Shown here one piece after another: positions 34,731-43,078 of a DNA stretch of 64,000 nt (the stretch's first letter is position 1; each line of letters starts with the position of its first letter). Below the pieces are notes generated by a model. It was given only the letters and a program-made list of their open reading frames with translations, was not told where the DNA came from and did no database searches. Made by a program: the position numbers and the translations under genes. The DNA lies in NCBI GenBank assembly GCA_016209105.1, contig JACQWR010000014.1, positions 1-64,000 of the forward strand, given 5' to 3'. Source of the DNA: Deltaproteobacteria bacterium (GTDB lineage: Bacteria > Desulfobacterota > Syntrophia > Syntrophales > JACQWR01).

Positions 34731-35551
34731 GATGGTTCCTGAGTGACACGGTACCCCTCATCGAGAAACATTTTCCGGATCCCCGGGATATGGGCGACCC
34801 CTACGAAGGCAATTGTTCTGCCTTCGTCGAAGAATGTCTTTATTCTTTTGAAAAAGAGGGGATCGCGCTTCGTGATGATTGATTCACAGCGAGTGGGGAA
34901 TGTCCCTGTCATGGATATGAATTTTTGCAGATCACCCTCAAGAAAAGCCTTTATGAATAAGTCTTTATGAACGCTCCAGTCCTGAATGTGATTGAGATAG
35001 TTGACAATATTGTCAAAAGGGATTCCATCCAGGGCTTTTAGTTGGTCCTCGATGGTCTCCAGATAATCTATTTTTTTCCCAAGCGCTTGGGCGATGCGGA
35101 AGGCTTCCATATCCATGGAATGTTTCCAGTTTAAAAAAGCGGACCAGATGGTGAAAAAAGCCATCCAGGGACGGACTCCGCGCGTGTGGACTTCCAGCCA
35201 ATCCGGGGTCGTTGGATAAATGAGGTCCAGATAAGAACCTGCCAGGGGGGTAGGGCCCCATAAGGCACGCAGTTGCCGGTTAATCTCCTTGACGACGGCG
35301 GGATCAAGTGCCTCATAAAGAGAACGGCTCTCTTCTCCTTGCCGGCCATATCGGACCACGGCAGCCATGCTCTCCTGATCAAGAGGTCCTTCAAAAAGGA
35401 TTGTTTCGACGCTTTGGATCAGCTTGATAAGGGTCTTCTTAAAACGGTAGGGGAAAAAATGGGCTGTTCCAACAAGCAGGGAGCTCTTGCCGTCTTTTTC
35501 AACCCTCCAAACCGTCCTCAACCGTTTTCTTTTCCCCGAGAATAAGTTCAC
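34727..35551 (-). CDS. TraB/GumN-like family protein
   Basis: The 274-residue protein shows the TraB/PrgY/GumN pattern: LLVGTAHFFPY near the start, ETILFEGPLDQES, and FVGVAHIPGIRK near the end, with the paired His and acidic residues of the family. The fold is related to the EreA/ChaN superfamily and is suspected to act on peptides or metallocofactors. It starts with GTG after GGGGTG. No signal peptide is present, so it is probably cytosolic. It sits between the two acyltransferase-like paralogues. Confidence 0.7.
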   Translation of the reverse strand: MNLFSGKRKRLRTVWRVEKDGKSSLLVGTAHFFPYRFKKTLIKLIQSVETILFEGPLDQESMAAVVRYGRQGEESRSLYEALDPAVVKEINRQLRALWGPTPLAGSYLDLIYPTTPDWLEVHTRGVRPWMAFFTIWSAFLNWKHSMDMEAFRIAQALGKKIDYLETIEDQLKALDGIPFDNIVNYLNHIQDWSVHKDLFIKAFLEGDLQKFISMTGTFPTRCESIITKRDPLFFKRIKTFFDEGRTIAFVGVAHIPGIRKMFLDEGYRVTQEPS

Positions 35552-35576
35552 TTTACACCCCGAATGTTCTTAAGGC

Positions 35577-36428
35577 TCAAAGTTTGCCCATGAGTGAATC
35601 TATCAGCGGGACTGTCCTCGTCGTTCCATAAAAGCACTCACAGAATTCGTACCTGAGGAATGATTTGCCGCCCCACTTTTCCTTGAATCTCCGGATGCCG
35701 TCATTTACTCCCAGCCCCAGGTTGATAGCGGTTTTCCCGTGTTCGTGCGTCAGGTTGACCATTTCGAGGAAAAGAAGATCGGAGGCATGGGGCACATAGT
35801 GCTTTTTTGAATGCGCGCCAAGGATGTAGGCAGAAAAATTCTTTGCCCCGAGTTCAACAACACTGAAAGCGCAAAGTTTTCCCGTTTTGTCGCGCGCGTT
35901 CAGTGTCCATGCGCTCGACGAACGGCCAACGTAATCGGGCATGGCACGATACAGTTCTCTCACTCGATCCGGCAATTTTTCCCTCTTCAGGAGTTCTGAG
36001 ATAAGCGCCGCATGTTCCTTAAAAATAGCGTGGCCCCTCTCCACGGTCAATTCTTTAGAGGCCTTATCGGCCACCCGTTGAAGAGAAGGCTTCAGCTTTG
36101 TCTGCTCAAGGTCAAACTGGTAGTATTGATCTGTTTGCCTCTCTTTACAGGAGTGCAAAAGAAAAGGGGGAATCTCAGGTCCGATGAACCAGAGGTACTC
36201 AGGCCGGAATGCTTTGATAGCCTGTTTCAGAATCCTCTCACATCTTTCCTGAGAATAATTTTTTTCGAGAGGATACCCCACAAGGATGAGCCAGTTGTCC
36301 TTTGCAAGACCCAGGTGGTCCTCTATGAGAAAAGGGTCGCCTTTCGAAATCAGGGTCATAAGGCCCACAACGTGTTCTGGAACATAGGCCCTTGCCAGGA
36401 CAGATGCTTCCTCTTCAGGGGTGATCAC
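35577..36428 (-). CDS. FemAB/GNAT-like acyltransferase homologue B
   Basis: This 283-residue paralogue of homologue A begins with the same alpha/beta part (LILVGYPLEKNYS) and ends in INLGLGVNDGIRRFKEKWGG plus FLRYEFC. GTG at 36428 follows GAGGAG. It is the first gene of the four-gene operon, about 120 bases downstream of a predicted minus-strand promoter that is back-to-back with the YeiH-type transporter promoter. Two divergent copies in one operon suggest either heterodimer formation or two successive transfer steps. Confidence 0.65.
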   Translation of the reverse strand: MITPEEEASVLARAYVPEHVVGLMTLISKGDPFLIEDHLGLAKDNWLILVGYPLEKNYSQERCERILKQAIKAFRPEYLWFIGPEIPPFLLHSCKERQTDQYYQFDLEQTKLKPSLQRVADKASKELTVERGHAIFKEHAALISELLKREKLPDRVRELYRAMPDYVGRSSSAWTLNARDKTGKLCAFSVVELGAKNFSAYILGAHSKKHYVPHASDLLFLEMVNLTHEHGKTAINLGLGVNDGIRRFKEKWGGKSFLRYEFCECFYGTTRTVPLIDSLMGKL

Positions 36429-36547
36429 GTTGTTTTTCTCCTCGTATAGGTTCCTTTTAGCTCAGGTTTATCAAAATCGCCAACGGTTTTTCAGAAGGTT
36501 TAAACATCGCATCCCTGCCGGAAACAGCTTATGAGACTATCAAAAAT

Positions 36548-36576
36548 TTATTATTTTTTTTATTGCAACAAAGCAA
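36548..36576 (-). promoter_or_regulatory. Possible divergent promoter of the radical SAM operon
   Basis: On the minus strand TTGCTT (36576-36571) is followed after 17 bases by TAATAA (36553-36548). It overlaps the -35 region of the plus-strand promoter at 36563, so both could be under one operator. The boxes lie in AT-rich DNA, where chance matches are common. Confidence 0.4.
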
Positions 36577-36600
36577 ATCCTCTGCTATACATGTCTACAC
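36563..36600 (+). promoter_or_regulatory. Predicted transporter promoter with overlapping operator (site 2)
   Basis: TTGCAA at 36563-36568, a 17-base spacer and TATACA at 36586-36591 form a promoter whose -10 box starts TATACATGTCTACAC. The 55 bases around it are nearly identical, in inverted orientation, to the dsr operon promoter at 32661-32715. It points toward the YeiH-type transporter gene at 36992, with a leader of about 390 bases that contains a palindromic repeat. Confidence 0.65.
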
Positions 36601-36647
36601 GTTTTCGCTACTCTAACATAAGGAGGGGGATAATTATAGATATATCT

Positions 36648-36765
36648 TGAAACTCTCCTTGAGCAAGCGGTGGAGAATCTTCGATTCTTAAAGAATGGTC
36701 CTCTTAATCATTCGCTCGCTTACCCCGCGGCAAACCGTGGGGAATGCGCTCGCTACCGGATTCGA
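36648..36765. repeat. Palindromic repeat, modules A and C
   Basis: Module A (GAAACTCTCCTTGAGC, then GGAGAATCTTCGATTCTTAA) is joined to module C (ATTCGCTCGCTTACCCCGCGG pairing with its inverted partner ending GGGGAATGCGCTCGCTAC). It sits in the leader of the transporter gene. The following 36766-36991 stretch holds nothing I can assign except the ribosome-binding site GGGAGG near 36978. Confidence 0.65.
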
Positions 36766-36991
36766 AAGATGACGGCATGTTCATTACCCATATAAAGATC
36801 AGTCCATCTCCATTAACCATATCCAACAGGATATGCCGCAGCATTTCCAAGGCTGCTCTCCGACGTTTTCGTTGAGAGTGTGTATCGGATCGAAAAGACC
36901 GGACGTACTCTCGTGACGGAAAGTTCATAACAAGTCTTCAGTTTGCCGTGATCACGACTGGCTGAAAATTTATGAAGGGAGGTATAGATAA

Positions 36992-38530
36992 ATGGAAGGG
37001 AACAAAGAGGGTATTAATTGGTCTATTTTGTGGAAAAGTGATGATTGGATGTCCGTCTGGATCGGATTTCTCATTCTCGCCGTCTTCTTGGCGGGCGCTA
37101 CCATGCAACTTCCCAAGTGGAAATGGATGGGGGATGGGGCGTTCCAAGGCAAGATCGCAGGGTGGACAACCAAAGTGGAGGCCGTGGCAAAGGATGCGGA
37201 AAGCAAGAAAGAAGCCGCCCTGAAGGATCAGGCGATGGCGCTGAAAACGGCTCTGGACGGCAAAGACCGGAAGGCCATCGGCGAGGCTGCCGGAAAGATG
37301 GAGACGGCCGCCAAGGAGGTGAAGGACAAGGACTTCCAGAAGAAGGCTGCAAAGTTGGCCTCGGACATCAAGGGCGACACCGGGGCGACCGTGTCAAAAG
37401 TCTTCTCCGGCGGGAACCTCCTGAAGGCGCTCTATCTGCTCATTGGGTTTGGGATACTCGGCGTCATCGGCATGGCCTTCATGGGCTTGCCGATAGGCAA
37501 GTTCATAGCCGGGTTTCCCATCGTTTTCATCCTCTCGGCCGTTTCGTATTTCATTGCCGGTAACAACATCGTCAGTTACTATGGCTTGGAGGTCGTCTTC
37601 TGGGCTCTTATCATCGGTCTCCTGATCAGCAACCTCGGAAGTGTCCCCGACTGGCTGAAAACGGCCATCAAGACGGAGTACTTCATCAAGATCGGTCTGG
37701 TCCTCCTGGGCGCCGAGGTCCTCTTCGGCACCATCGCCAAGGTGGGCGCCTATGGCATGGTCCAGTCCATTCTGGTCATCGGGGCCATCTTTTACTTCAC
37801 TATCTGGTTCGCCCGGAAAGTCGGACTTGACGATGAATTTGGAGCCATTCTCGCGACGGGTGTATCTGTCTGCGGCGTCTCCGCCGCCATCGCCGCCGGC
37901 GGCGCCGTCAAGGGCGACCCGAAAAAGGTGAGCCACACGATTTCCCTCGTTCTTCTGTGCGCCATTCCTATGCTGATCCTCGAACCCCTCATTGCCAAGG
38001 CGATAGGAATGCTGCCGGCGGTAACAGGGGCCTGGGTCGGCGGCACCATTGATACGACGGGGGCCGTCGTGGCCGCGGGCGCCATCGCCGGACCGGAGGC
38101 AATGGCAGTTGCCGTCGTCGTCAAGATGGCCCAGAACGTCCTGATCGGACTGGTTGCCTTCCTCCTCGCCGTTTGGTTTGCCTTCAAAGGACAGTCAGCC
38201 GGGGGAGAGAAACCGAGTCTCATGGAGATCTGGACGCGTTTCCCCAAGTTCGTCCTCGGGTTCATCGTCGCCTCTATCGTCTTCTCTTTCTTCATGCCGG
38301 AAGCTCAGGCAAAAGCGGTAACGGGCATCACCGCAGGGCTCCGTGGCTGGTGGTTCACGCTGGCCTTCCTCTGCATCGGTCTGGAGACCAAGTTTAGCGA
38401 ACTCGTTGCGATGGGTGGCGGAAAACCGGCGGTGGTGTTTCTTGTAGCCCAGGGCGTAAACATCATCTGGACGCTCATTTTGGCCTACCTGATCTTTGGT
38501 GGGATCCTCTTCCCGGTGCCGACATTCTGA
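36992..38530 (+). CDS. YeiH-type (UPF0324) membrane transporter with cytoplasmic or periplasmic insertion
   Basis: The 512-residue protein has one N-terminal helix (WIGFLILAVFLAGATMQLP), then an unusual Ala/Lys-rich segment of about 75 residues (roughly 50-125, predicted coiled coil), and then about ten membrane helices of the YeiH/PSE family, with the conserved ATGVSVCGVSAAIAAGGAVK region. Family members are annotated as putative sulfate or sulfite exporters, and relatives accompany sulfonate degradation genes. The promoter shared with the dsr operon supports a sulfur oxyanion role. Ordinary YeiH proteins have about 340-350 residues; the insertion accounts for the excess. GGGAGG precedes the start. 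Confidence 0.8.
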   Translation: MEGNKEGINWSILWKSDDWMSVWIGFLILAVFLAGATMQLPKWKWMGDGAFQGKIAGWTTKVEAVAKDAESKKEAALKDQAMALKTALDGKDRKAIGEAAGKMETAAKEVKDKDFQKKAAKLASDIKGDTGATVSKVFSGGNLLKALYLLIGFGILGVIGMAFMGLPIGKFIAGFPIVFILSAVSYFIAGNNIVSYYGLEVVFWALIIGLLISNLGSVPDWLKTAIKTEYFIKIGLVLLGAEVLFGTIAKVGAYGMVQSILVIGAIFYFTIWFARKVGLDDEFGAILATGVSVCGVSAAIAAGGAVKGDPKKVSHTISLVLLCAIPMLILEPLIAKAIGMLPAVTGAWVGGTIDTTGAVVAAGAIAGPEAMAVAVVVKMAQNVLIGLVAFLLAVWFAFKGQSAGGEKPSLMEIWTRFPKFVLGFIVASIVFSFFMPEAQAKAVTGITAGLRGWWFTLAFLCIGLETKFSELVAMGGGKPAVVFLVAQGVNIIWTLILAYLIFGGILFPVPTF

Positions 38531-38556
38531 GCGGTATAAACGTTTGACCACCATAC

Positions 38557-38602
38557 GTGCCGGATCTATCGCAAGCCGAAAGGCTGGCGGTAGATCCGGC
38601 AC
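38557..38602 (+). terminator. Strong stem-loop after the transporter gene
   Basis: GTGCCGGATCTATCGC at 38557-38572 pairs with GCGGTAGATCCGGCAC at 38587-38602, with a small inner AGCC/GGCT pairing. It lies 27 bases after the transporter stop. The U-tract is missing, so it may act as a bidirectional or factor-assisted terminator. Confidence 0.5.
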
Positions 38603-38691
38603 AATGTTGATGCTCGATGATGTCCGGGATAGGATGAAGATGGTGACGGTTTCTTCGGCGAGGTCGTGGAATTGTTGTTGGGAATTAGTCC

Positions 38692-39603
38692 TTATCCGCC
38701 GAGCAGGCCGAGTTTGATGGCTTCCTTTTTCATGTATTGGACTTCCTGTTCATTCGGTTCCCGCCAGGGACGTCGGACAGTGCCGCAATCAATCCCTTTT
38801 AATTTGAGAAAGGCGTAACATCCGGCCGGACGGAAACCACAGGCAGCCTGAATTCTCCGCTGGGCGATGACCAACATTTGCAGTTCTCTGGATTTTTCCC
38901 AGTCCCGTGCCTCCAAGGCATTATACAGGGCAACGGCCAGCTCGGGAAATGCGTTTGCGGTTCCTGCGATACATCCTTTGATGCCGATGTTGAATGCCGG
39001 CTGCAGCATTCCTACCGAGCCGGACATGCAGGAAAAATCAGGATTCACCCGGGTCGCCACTTGATTGAACTCTCCCAGCAGTGTGAAGCTGCCGCTCGAG
39101 TCCTTCATTCCCATGACCCCGACCTTTACCAGTTTGGCCAGTAAATGGGGAGTCAGGGTGTAGCCGCTCGTCCGAGGATTGTTATAGATGAACGTGGGCA
39201 CACTCACTGATGCCGCAATATCGGCGTAATGACGAATAATCTGTCCCTCATCGTAGGCATTCACTTCGGAATAGTAGTAAGGCAGAAAGGCCGCAACCGC
39301 TGCCGAGCCAAGTCCCTCGGCATGTTTGGCTAGTTCGATCGTTGCCCTCGTGGATGCCTCGCCGACATGGGTGATAATGGGAAGACGGCCGTTCACCTCA
39401 TCATGGATGATTTCGGCCACGTTCTTTCTCTCCTCGGTGGTCATCAGGACTGCGCTGCCGTAAGAGCCGTTGATGAAAAAGCCATGAACGCCTCCCCGCA
39501 ACAGATAGCTGATTACATTGCGGATTCCTTTTTCATAGATATCGCCGTCTTCCGTAAAGCTCGCGATGAGCGGCGGATAGATCCCTTCAAATCGTTTAGC
39601 CAT
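38692..39603 (-). CDS. DapA-family lyase/aldolase
   Basis: The 303-residue TIM-barrel protein carries the DapA-family Schiff-base Lys167 (GVMGMKDSSG) and the catalytic Tyr140 (FIYNNP). The usual GTTGE substrate motif is GSYGS (47-51), so it is probably not a true dihydrodipicolinate synthase. It may act on pyruvate and an unknown aldehyde or keto acid. ATG 39603 is preferred over TTG 39621 because AAGG is well spaced before it. It lies directly downstream of a GntR/UTRA regulator in the same orientation, which likely controls it. Confidence 0.8.
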   Translation of the reverse strand: MAKRFEGIYPPLIASFTEDGDIYEKGIRNVISYLLRGGVHGFFINGSYGSAVLMTTEERKNVAEIIHDEVNGRLPIITHVGEASTRATIELAKHAEGLGSAAVAAFLPYYYSEVNAYDEGQIIRHYADIAASVSVPTFIYNNPRTSGYTLTPHLLAKLVKVGVMGMKDSSGSFTLLGEFNQVATRVNPDFSCMSGSVGMLQPAFNIGIKGCIAGTANAFPELAVALYNALEARDWEKSRELQMLVIAQRRIQAACGFRPAGCYAFLKLKGIDCGTVRRPWREPNEQEVQYMKKEAIKLGLLGG

Positions 39604-39647
39604 ATTGACCTTTTCCCGCAAGCGTTAAGGTTCCGGCGACAGCTGAT

Positions 39648-39693
39648 CGGGGGCGCCCCCGCAAGCCCCGCCCTCTGCGGGCGGGGAGCCTCA
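39648..39693. repeat. Palindromic repeat, partial module B
   Basis: GATCGGGGGCGCCCCCGCAAG is followed by CCCCGCCC/GGGCGGGG, matching the first half of module B seen at about 47.99 and 48.18 kb. It separates the regulator gene from the DapA-like gene and may reduce read-through between them. Confidence 0.6.
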
Positions 39694-40455
39694 CTAACCC
39701 AGGAGACTCGAGTAGTCCAACTCAAACACGCTCGAGTCGCTGATCTTCAGCCGTACCCGATCACCGCGAAAAACACCGCGACTGAACCGCACCGGTTTAT
39801 CATGTTGGTCGAACGTCAAACCGACGACCGCCAAAAAAAGTGGTGCCGGGGGATTCCCCAGCAGATGCCGTTCTTTTGAGGAAATAATCGGAGCTTCGAT
39901 CCAGACGTCGCTTCGCGACAACCGGATGCCGCATTGTTCCCGAAGCAAATAATTCAGGGATTTTGATTCGAGGTCTTCTTTCATGAGGGTTTCGCAGAGG
40001 TTGGAAGGCAAGAAAGCAGTCTGGAGGGCCAAGGGCTCGCCTTTTACAATCCGCAACCGCTGGATCTTTAAAACGCGCGCCGGCGGAGCAAGTTTCAGTG
40101 TCGCCGTGATCTCCTCGTTCGGCTCAATCATTTCCTTCTGGATGAGTTTCGTCACCACATCGAGCCCTTGCGCCTTCATTTTTTCCGAGAAGCTCAGAAT
40201 TTGAGACGTGTCATGCGATATCTTGGGGAAAGATACAAAGCTGCCTTTTCCCGGCACGCGAAATATCTTCCCCCGATCCGTGAGCTGGTCCATTGCCTTG
40301 CGCACCGTGCTCCGACTGGCATGGCATCGCTCGCACAATTCTTTTTCCGAGGGGAGACGATCGTAAGGCTTCAGGCGACCCTGTTCAATCTCCGCGGTCA
40401 GGGTTTCAATGATCTGACGGTGTTTGGTGAGGTAAGTATTTTCCATTTGTTCCAT
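39694..40455 (-). CDS. GntR-family regulator with UTRA domain (HutC-type)
   Basis: The 253-residue regulator has an N-terminal winged helix (LPSEKELCERCHASRSTVRKA, about 33-53) and a C-terminal UTRA ligand-binding domain (from about residue 95, with LALQTAFLPSNLC). HutC-type regulators bind TATAGACA-like palindromes and release DNA on binding a small metabolite. Such sites overlap the promoters of the dsr operon, the YeiH-type transporter and the split-Soret-type cytochrome in this window, so it is the best candidate for their control. A single CGTAGACAATGG half-site lies upstream of its own gene. The ligand is unknown. Confidence 0.88.
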   Translation of the reverse strand: MEQMENTYLTKHRQIIETLTAEIEQGRLKPYDRLPSEKELCERCHASRSTVRKAMDQLTDRGKIFRVPGKGSFVSFPKISHDTSQILSFSEKMKAQGLDVVTKLIQKEMIEPNEEITATLKLAPPARVLKIQRLRIVKGEPLALQTAFLPSNLCETLMKEDLESKSLNYLLREQCGIRLSRSDVWIEAPIISSKERHLLGNPPAPLFLAVVGLTFDQHDKPVRFSRGVFRGDRVRLKISDSSVFELDYSSLLG

Positions 40456-40710
40456 CGTGTGTATCCTTCAATGAAAACTGCAACCATTGTCTACGGTACT
40501 GATTATCTACCTTCATAACTATATATATGCGAGGGATCTTGTCAATAAGAAAGAACCTCAGAAGATGTTCTCCCGTGCACCGGCTCAAATCGGAAAGAGA
40601 AGAGCGATCATAGAGGCAATCCCGCCGCACTATCTCAGGAGAGAAAAGAGATTCCCCGCAACTCGACATCACGAGACACGAAGGGAACCCCTTTTCTCTT
40701 TGCTGACACC

Positions 40711-41526
40711 CTATAATTTAGGATGTTCTTGTTTCATGGTAGGAGTGAAATGGCATCCGCCGCAATCCGTCACAGCTCTTGTGTTTTCAAGCTTGCTCCC
40801 CTTATCATGACAGCCCCTGCAGGACTGAGCAACGGCAGAAAGGGGATGCGTGATCTTGAAGGCGCCGTCGGCATAGGTGTTGAGAACCTCCACCGTGTGT
40901 TTAGCGACTGCGGCGGTGATCCAAGCGCAACGTTCGGACCGCTCTTTAGAAAAGGACTTGAACTTTGATACCTTGCACCATTTTGACACGGAAACATGAC
41001 AGAGATTGGAGCCGGAGATTGATTTGACGATCTCATATTTGGGAGCCTTCGGTCTGTAATCCGGAAGGGCCGTCTGCTCATACCAAAGGAAGACATCCTG
41101 GATAATGGCATAGGATGCTTCCCTCGGCTTTTTATCCATACCACCTGTAACTAAGAAAATGGCGTGGGCAGCTCCATTCAATGCCCCGCACACGGAGGCT
41201 ACGTCTGCCACCCCTCCCTGTCCTACAACAAACAAGGTCAAAGGCAGCATTGTATAGGGGAATCCGATCTCTTTCTGTAACTGAATGATAATCGATTCGA
41301 ATACCCCATAGCCACAAGCCCCCTTGTAGTATCCTCGATATGCCTCTTCTGCAACGGCTATCGGGTCGAGTTTCTTATAGGGCCAGGGAAGATCGGGTAT
41401 TTTAATCTGCGGCTGTTCCCCCGCACCGGTGGCTTTTCCCGCGAGGGAGAGAGTTAACCCAGCAAATCCAGTTCCCAGCGCCAGCGTGCCTGCGTTTTTC
41501 ATAAGGTCTCTTCGAGATAACGTCAT
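40711..41526 (-). CDS. Split-Soret-type diheme cytochrome c, Tat-exported
   Basis: The 271-residue precursor has a Tat signal (SRRDLMKNAGTLALGTGFAG), a C_GCAxxG_C_C-type domain (GACGYGVFE near residue 72, VCGALNGAAHA near 112) and two C-terminal heme motifs, CRGCH and CGGCH. This combination is that of split-Soret cytochrome c of Desulfovibrio, a periplasmic homodimer with stacked hemes. AAGGAGG precedes the ATG. The promoter upstream has the same operator as the dsr operon, so it is probably coregulated as an electron-transfer partner. Confidence 0.85.
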   Translation of the reverse strand: MTLSRRDLMKNAGTLALGTGFAGLTLSLAGKATGAGEQPQIKIPDLPWPYKKLDPIAVAEEAYRGYYKGACGYGVFESIIIQLQKEIGFPYTMLPLTLFVVGQGGVADVASVCGALNGAAHAIFLVTGGMDKKPREASYAIIQDVFLWYEQTALPDYRPKAPKYEIVKSISGSNLCHVSVSKWCKVSKFKSFSKERSERCAWITAAVAKHTVEVLNTYADGAFKITHPLSAVAQSCRGCHDKGSKLENTRAVTDCGGCHFTPTMKQEHPKL

Positions 41527-41559
41527 AATTTTCCTCCTTTATACGATAGTGGTATATAT

Positions 41560-41597
41560 GTATAGACATGTATAGCAAGGTAGTTAATTTATTGCAA
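41560..41597 (-). promoter_or_regulatory. Predicted cytochrome promoter with overlapping operator (site 3)
   Basis: On the minus strand TTGCAA (41597-41592), a 17-base spacer and TATACA (41574-41569) are followed directly by TGTCTATAC, giving the same TATACATGTCTATAC operator as site 1. The spacer differs from those of sites 1 and 2, so the conserved parts are the boxes and the operator, as expected for a functional site. Confidence 0.7.
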
Positions 41598-41719
41598 TAA
41601 AAAATTGTAGAAATTTCAATGGGGGCAACGCGTTTTTTATTTGGAATATGGTGTTAAAACCGATATAAGTTATGCTGTGGTTTTCCCCTCGCATCGCGGC
41701 AGCACGAGGTAGCGGAAAT

Positions 41720-43039
41720 ATGGCATCCATGGGCACCCATCATATCCTTTGCGATACAGAAGCAACTCCGAAACGACCCTGCGCCCTGCTTTGGGATGAA
41801 TCGCTCCTCTGGGGACTGATGGCCTGGCGGGCGCTCAAGGAGGCGGGGCTGCCCTTCGACCTCCTCCGGTCGGAAGATATTCGGCAAGGGGCGCTTTCCC
41901 GTTACCGGATGATCTTCATCCCGGGCGGATGGGCGTCGAACAGGATCGGCACCCTGGGAGGGCAGGGGAGGGAGGAAATCCGGCGTTTCGTTGCCGCAGG
42001 CGGCGGTTACCTGGGGATCTGCGGCGGTGCGGGAATGGCAACGGAGAACGGTCTTGATCTCCTGCCGATCCAGAGGAAGCCCTCTCCGGAACGAGTGCCG
42101 AGTTTCAACGGCCCTATCCGCCTTTCCTGTGCCGAGCATGCGATCTGGCGAAACGTTCAAACGCCGGTCTTTTACGCGTGGTGGCCCTCGCAGTTCCAGA
42201 TCACGGATCTGAACGTCCGCGTACTGGCCAGGTATGAAGAGGCGCACGTTGACGCCTTCAGCTCCGATATCAATGTGGCGGCGGGGGGGATCATCGGCTG
42301 GTCGGACTTGGAGCAGCGCTACGGGATTCTTTTGGACCCGGCGCGTTTGCGCGGCGAGCCGGCGGTTGTTGAAGGACGCTTCGGCCGCGGGAGGGTGATC
42401 TTGTCGCTTGTCCATTTCGATACGCCCGGAGACGGAAGCGGCGCCGTGGTTTTGCGAAATCTCTGGGATGATCTTGCTTCAAGCTCTCCTTCTGATCCTC
42501 CGGCGGGAGTGGGGGTTGAGCGTGGCGTGGCGATCCCTGATGTTCCGCAGAAAGTTCTTGAGTCGGTCGCGGAAATTCAGGCGGCCGTTGCTGAGCTGAT
42601 CGTTGCCGGCGCGCGAAATTTCCTGTGGTATTGGCGGAATCCCCTGCTGCTCCTGTGGCGCCGCGGTGTCCGGGGCTTGGAATACTCCACCCTGGCCGTC
42701 ATGATCGGGGAGATCGGGAGATGTCTCCATTCTCCAGGCACCTCAAGCGCGGACGGCCTGTCAGCACTTACCGGATCGTTCAATTCGTCGCGCCTGGAAG
42801 ATGATCTGAAGGAAATTCGGGAAGAACTCATCCCCTTTTGCGAAAGGGCGAAGCGCCTTTTGGTCAGGGAACGGTTCTATATGATGACGGCTCCTCTTTC
42901 TCCGGTTGAGTGCACGGATGCGGAGATCAGCCGTCTGAGGCAGGAGCTCTTTGGATCGGCGATGAGTTACGGGGGGCGTTTTAAGCGCCTCATCAACCAG
43001 GTGGACCGTCTTCTCTACCATCTGATCCAGGGAGAATAA
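41720..43039 (+). CDS. BPL_N-type glutamine amidotransferase-like protein
   Basis: The 439-residue protein has an N-terminal class-I amidotransferase-like domain of the BPL_N type (MIFIPGGWAS, then GGGYLGICGGAGMA with the Cys, up to about residue 230) and a helical C-terminal region (about 260-439) of unknown role. Proteins of this type are common in Desulfobacterota, and their substrate is not known. ATG 41720 follows GAGG. It is divergent from the split-Soret cytochrome gene and converges on purF. Confidence 0.7.
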   Translation: MASMGTHHILCDTEATPKRPCALLWDESLLWGLMAWRALKEAGLPFDLLRSEDIRQGALSRYRMIFIPGGWASNRIGTLGGQGREEIRRFVAAGGGYLGICGGAGMATENGLDLLPIQRKPSPERVPSFNGPIRLSCAEHAIWRNVQTPVFYAWWPSQFQITDLNVRVLARYEEAHVDAFSSDINVAAGGIIGWSDLEQRYGILLDPARLRGEPAVVEGRFGRGRVILSLVHFDTPGDGSGAVVLRNLWDDLASSSPSDPPAGVGVERGVAIPDVPQKVLESVAEIQAAVAELIVAGARNFLWYWRNPLLLLWRRGVRGLEYSTLAVMIGEIGRCLHSPGTSSADGLSALTGSFNSSRLEDDLKEIREELIPFCERAKRLLVRERFYMMTAPLSPVECTDAEISRLRQELFGSAMSYGGRFKRLINQVDRLLYHLIQGE

Positions 43040-43078
43040 TCCTTCGCTCTCCGGTCATTCGCTGTAGACGGGAACGTC

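Noticed and set aside
36704-36928. Minus-strand 74-codon frame in the transporter leader
   Set aside because: Its last third lies inside the palindromic repeat unit, it has no ribosome-binding site and no similarity to anything I recognise.
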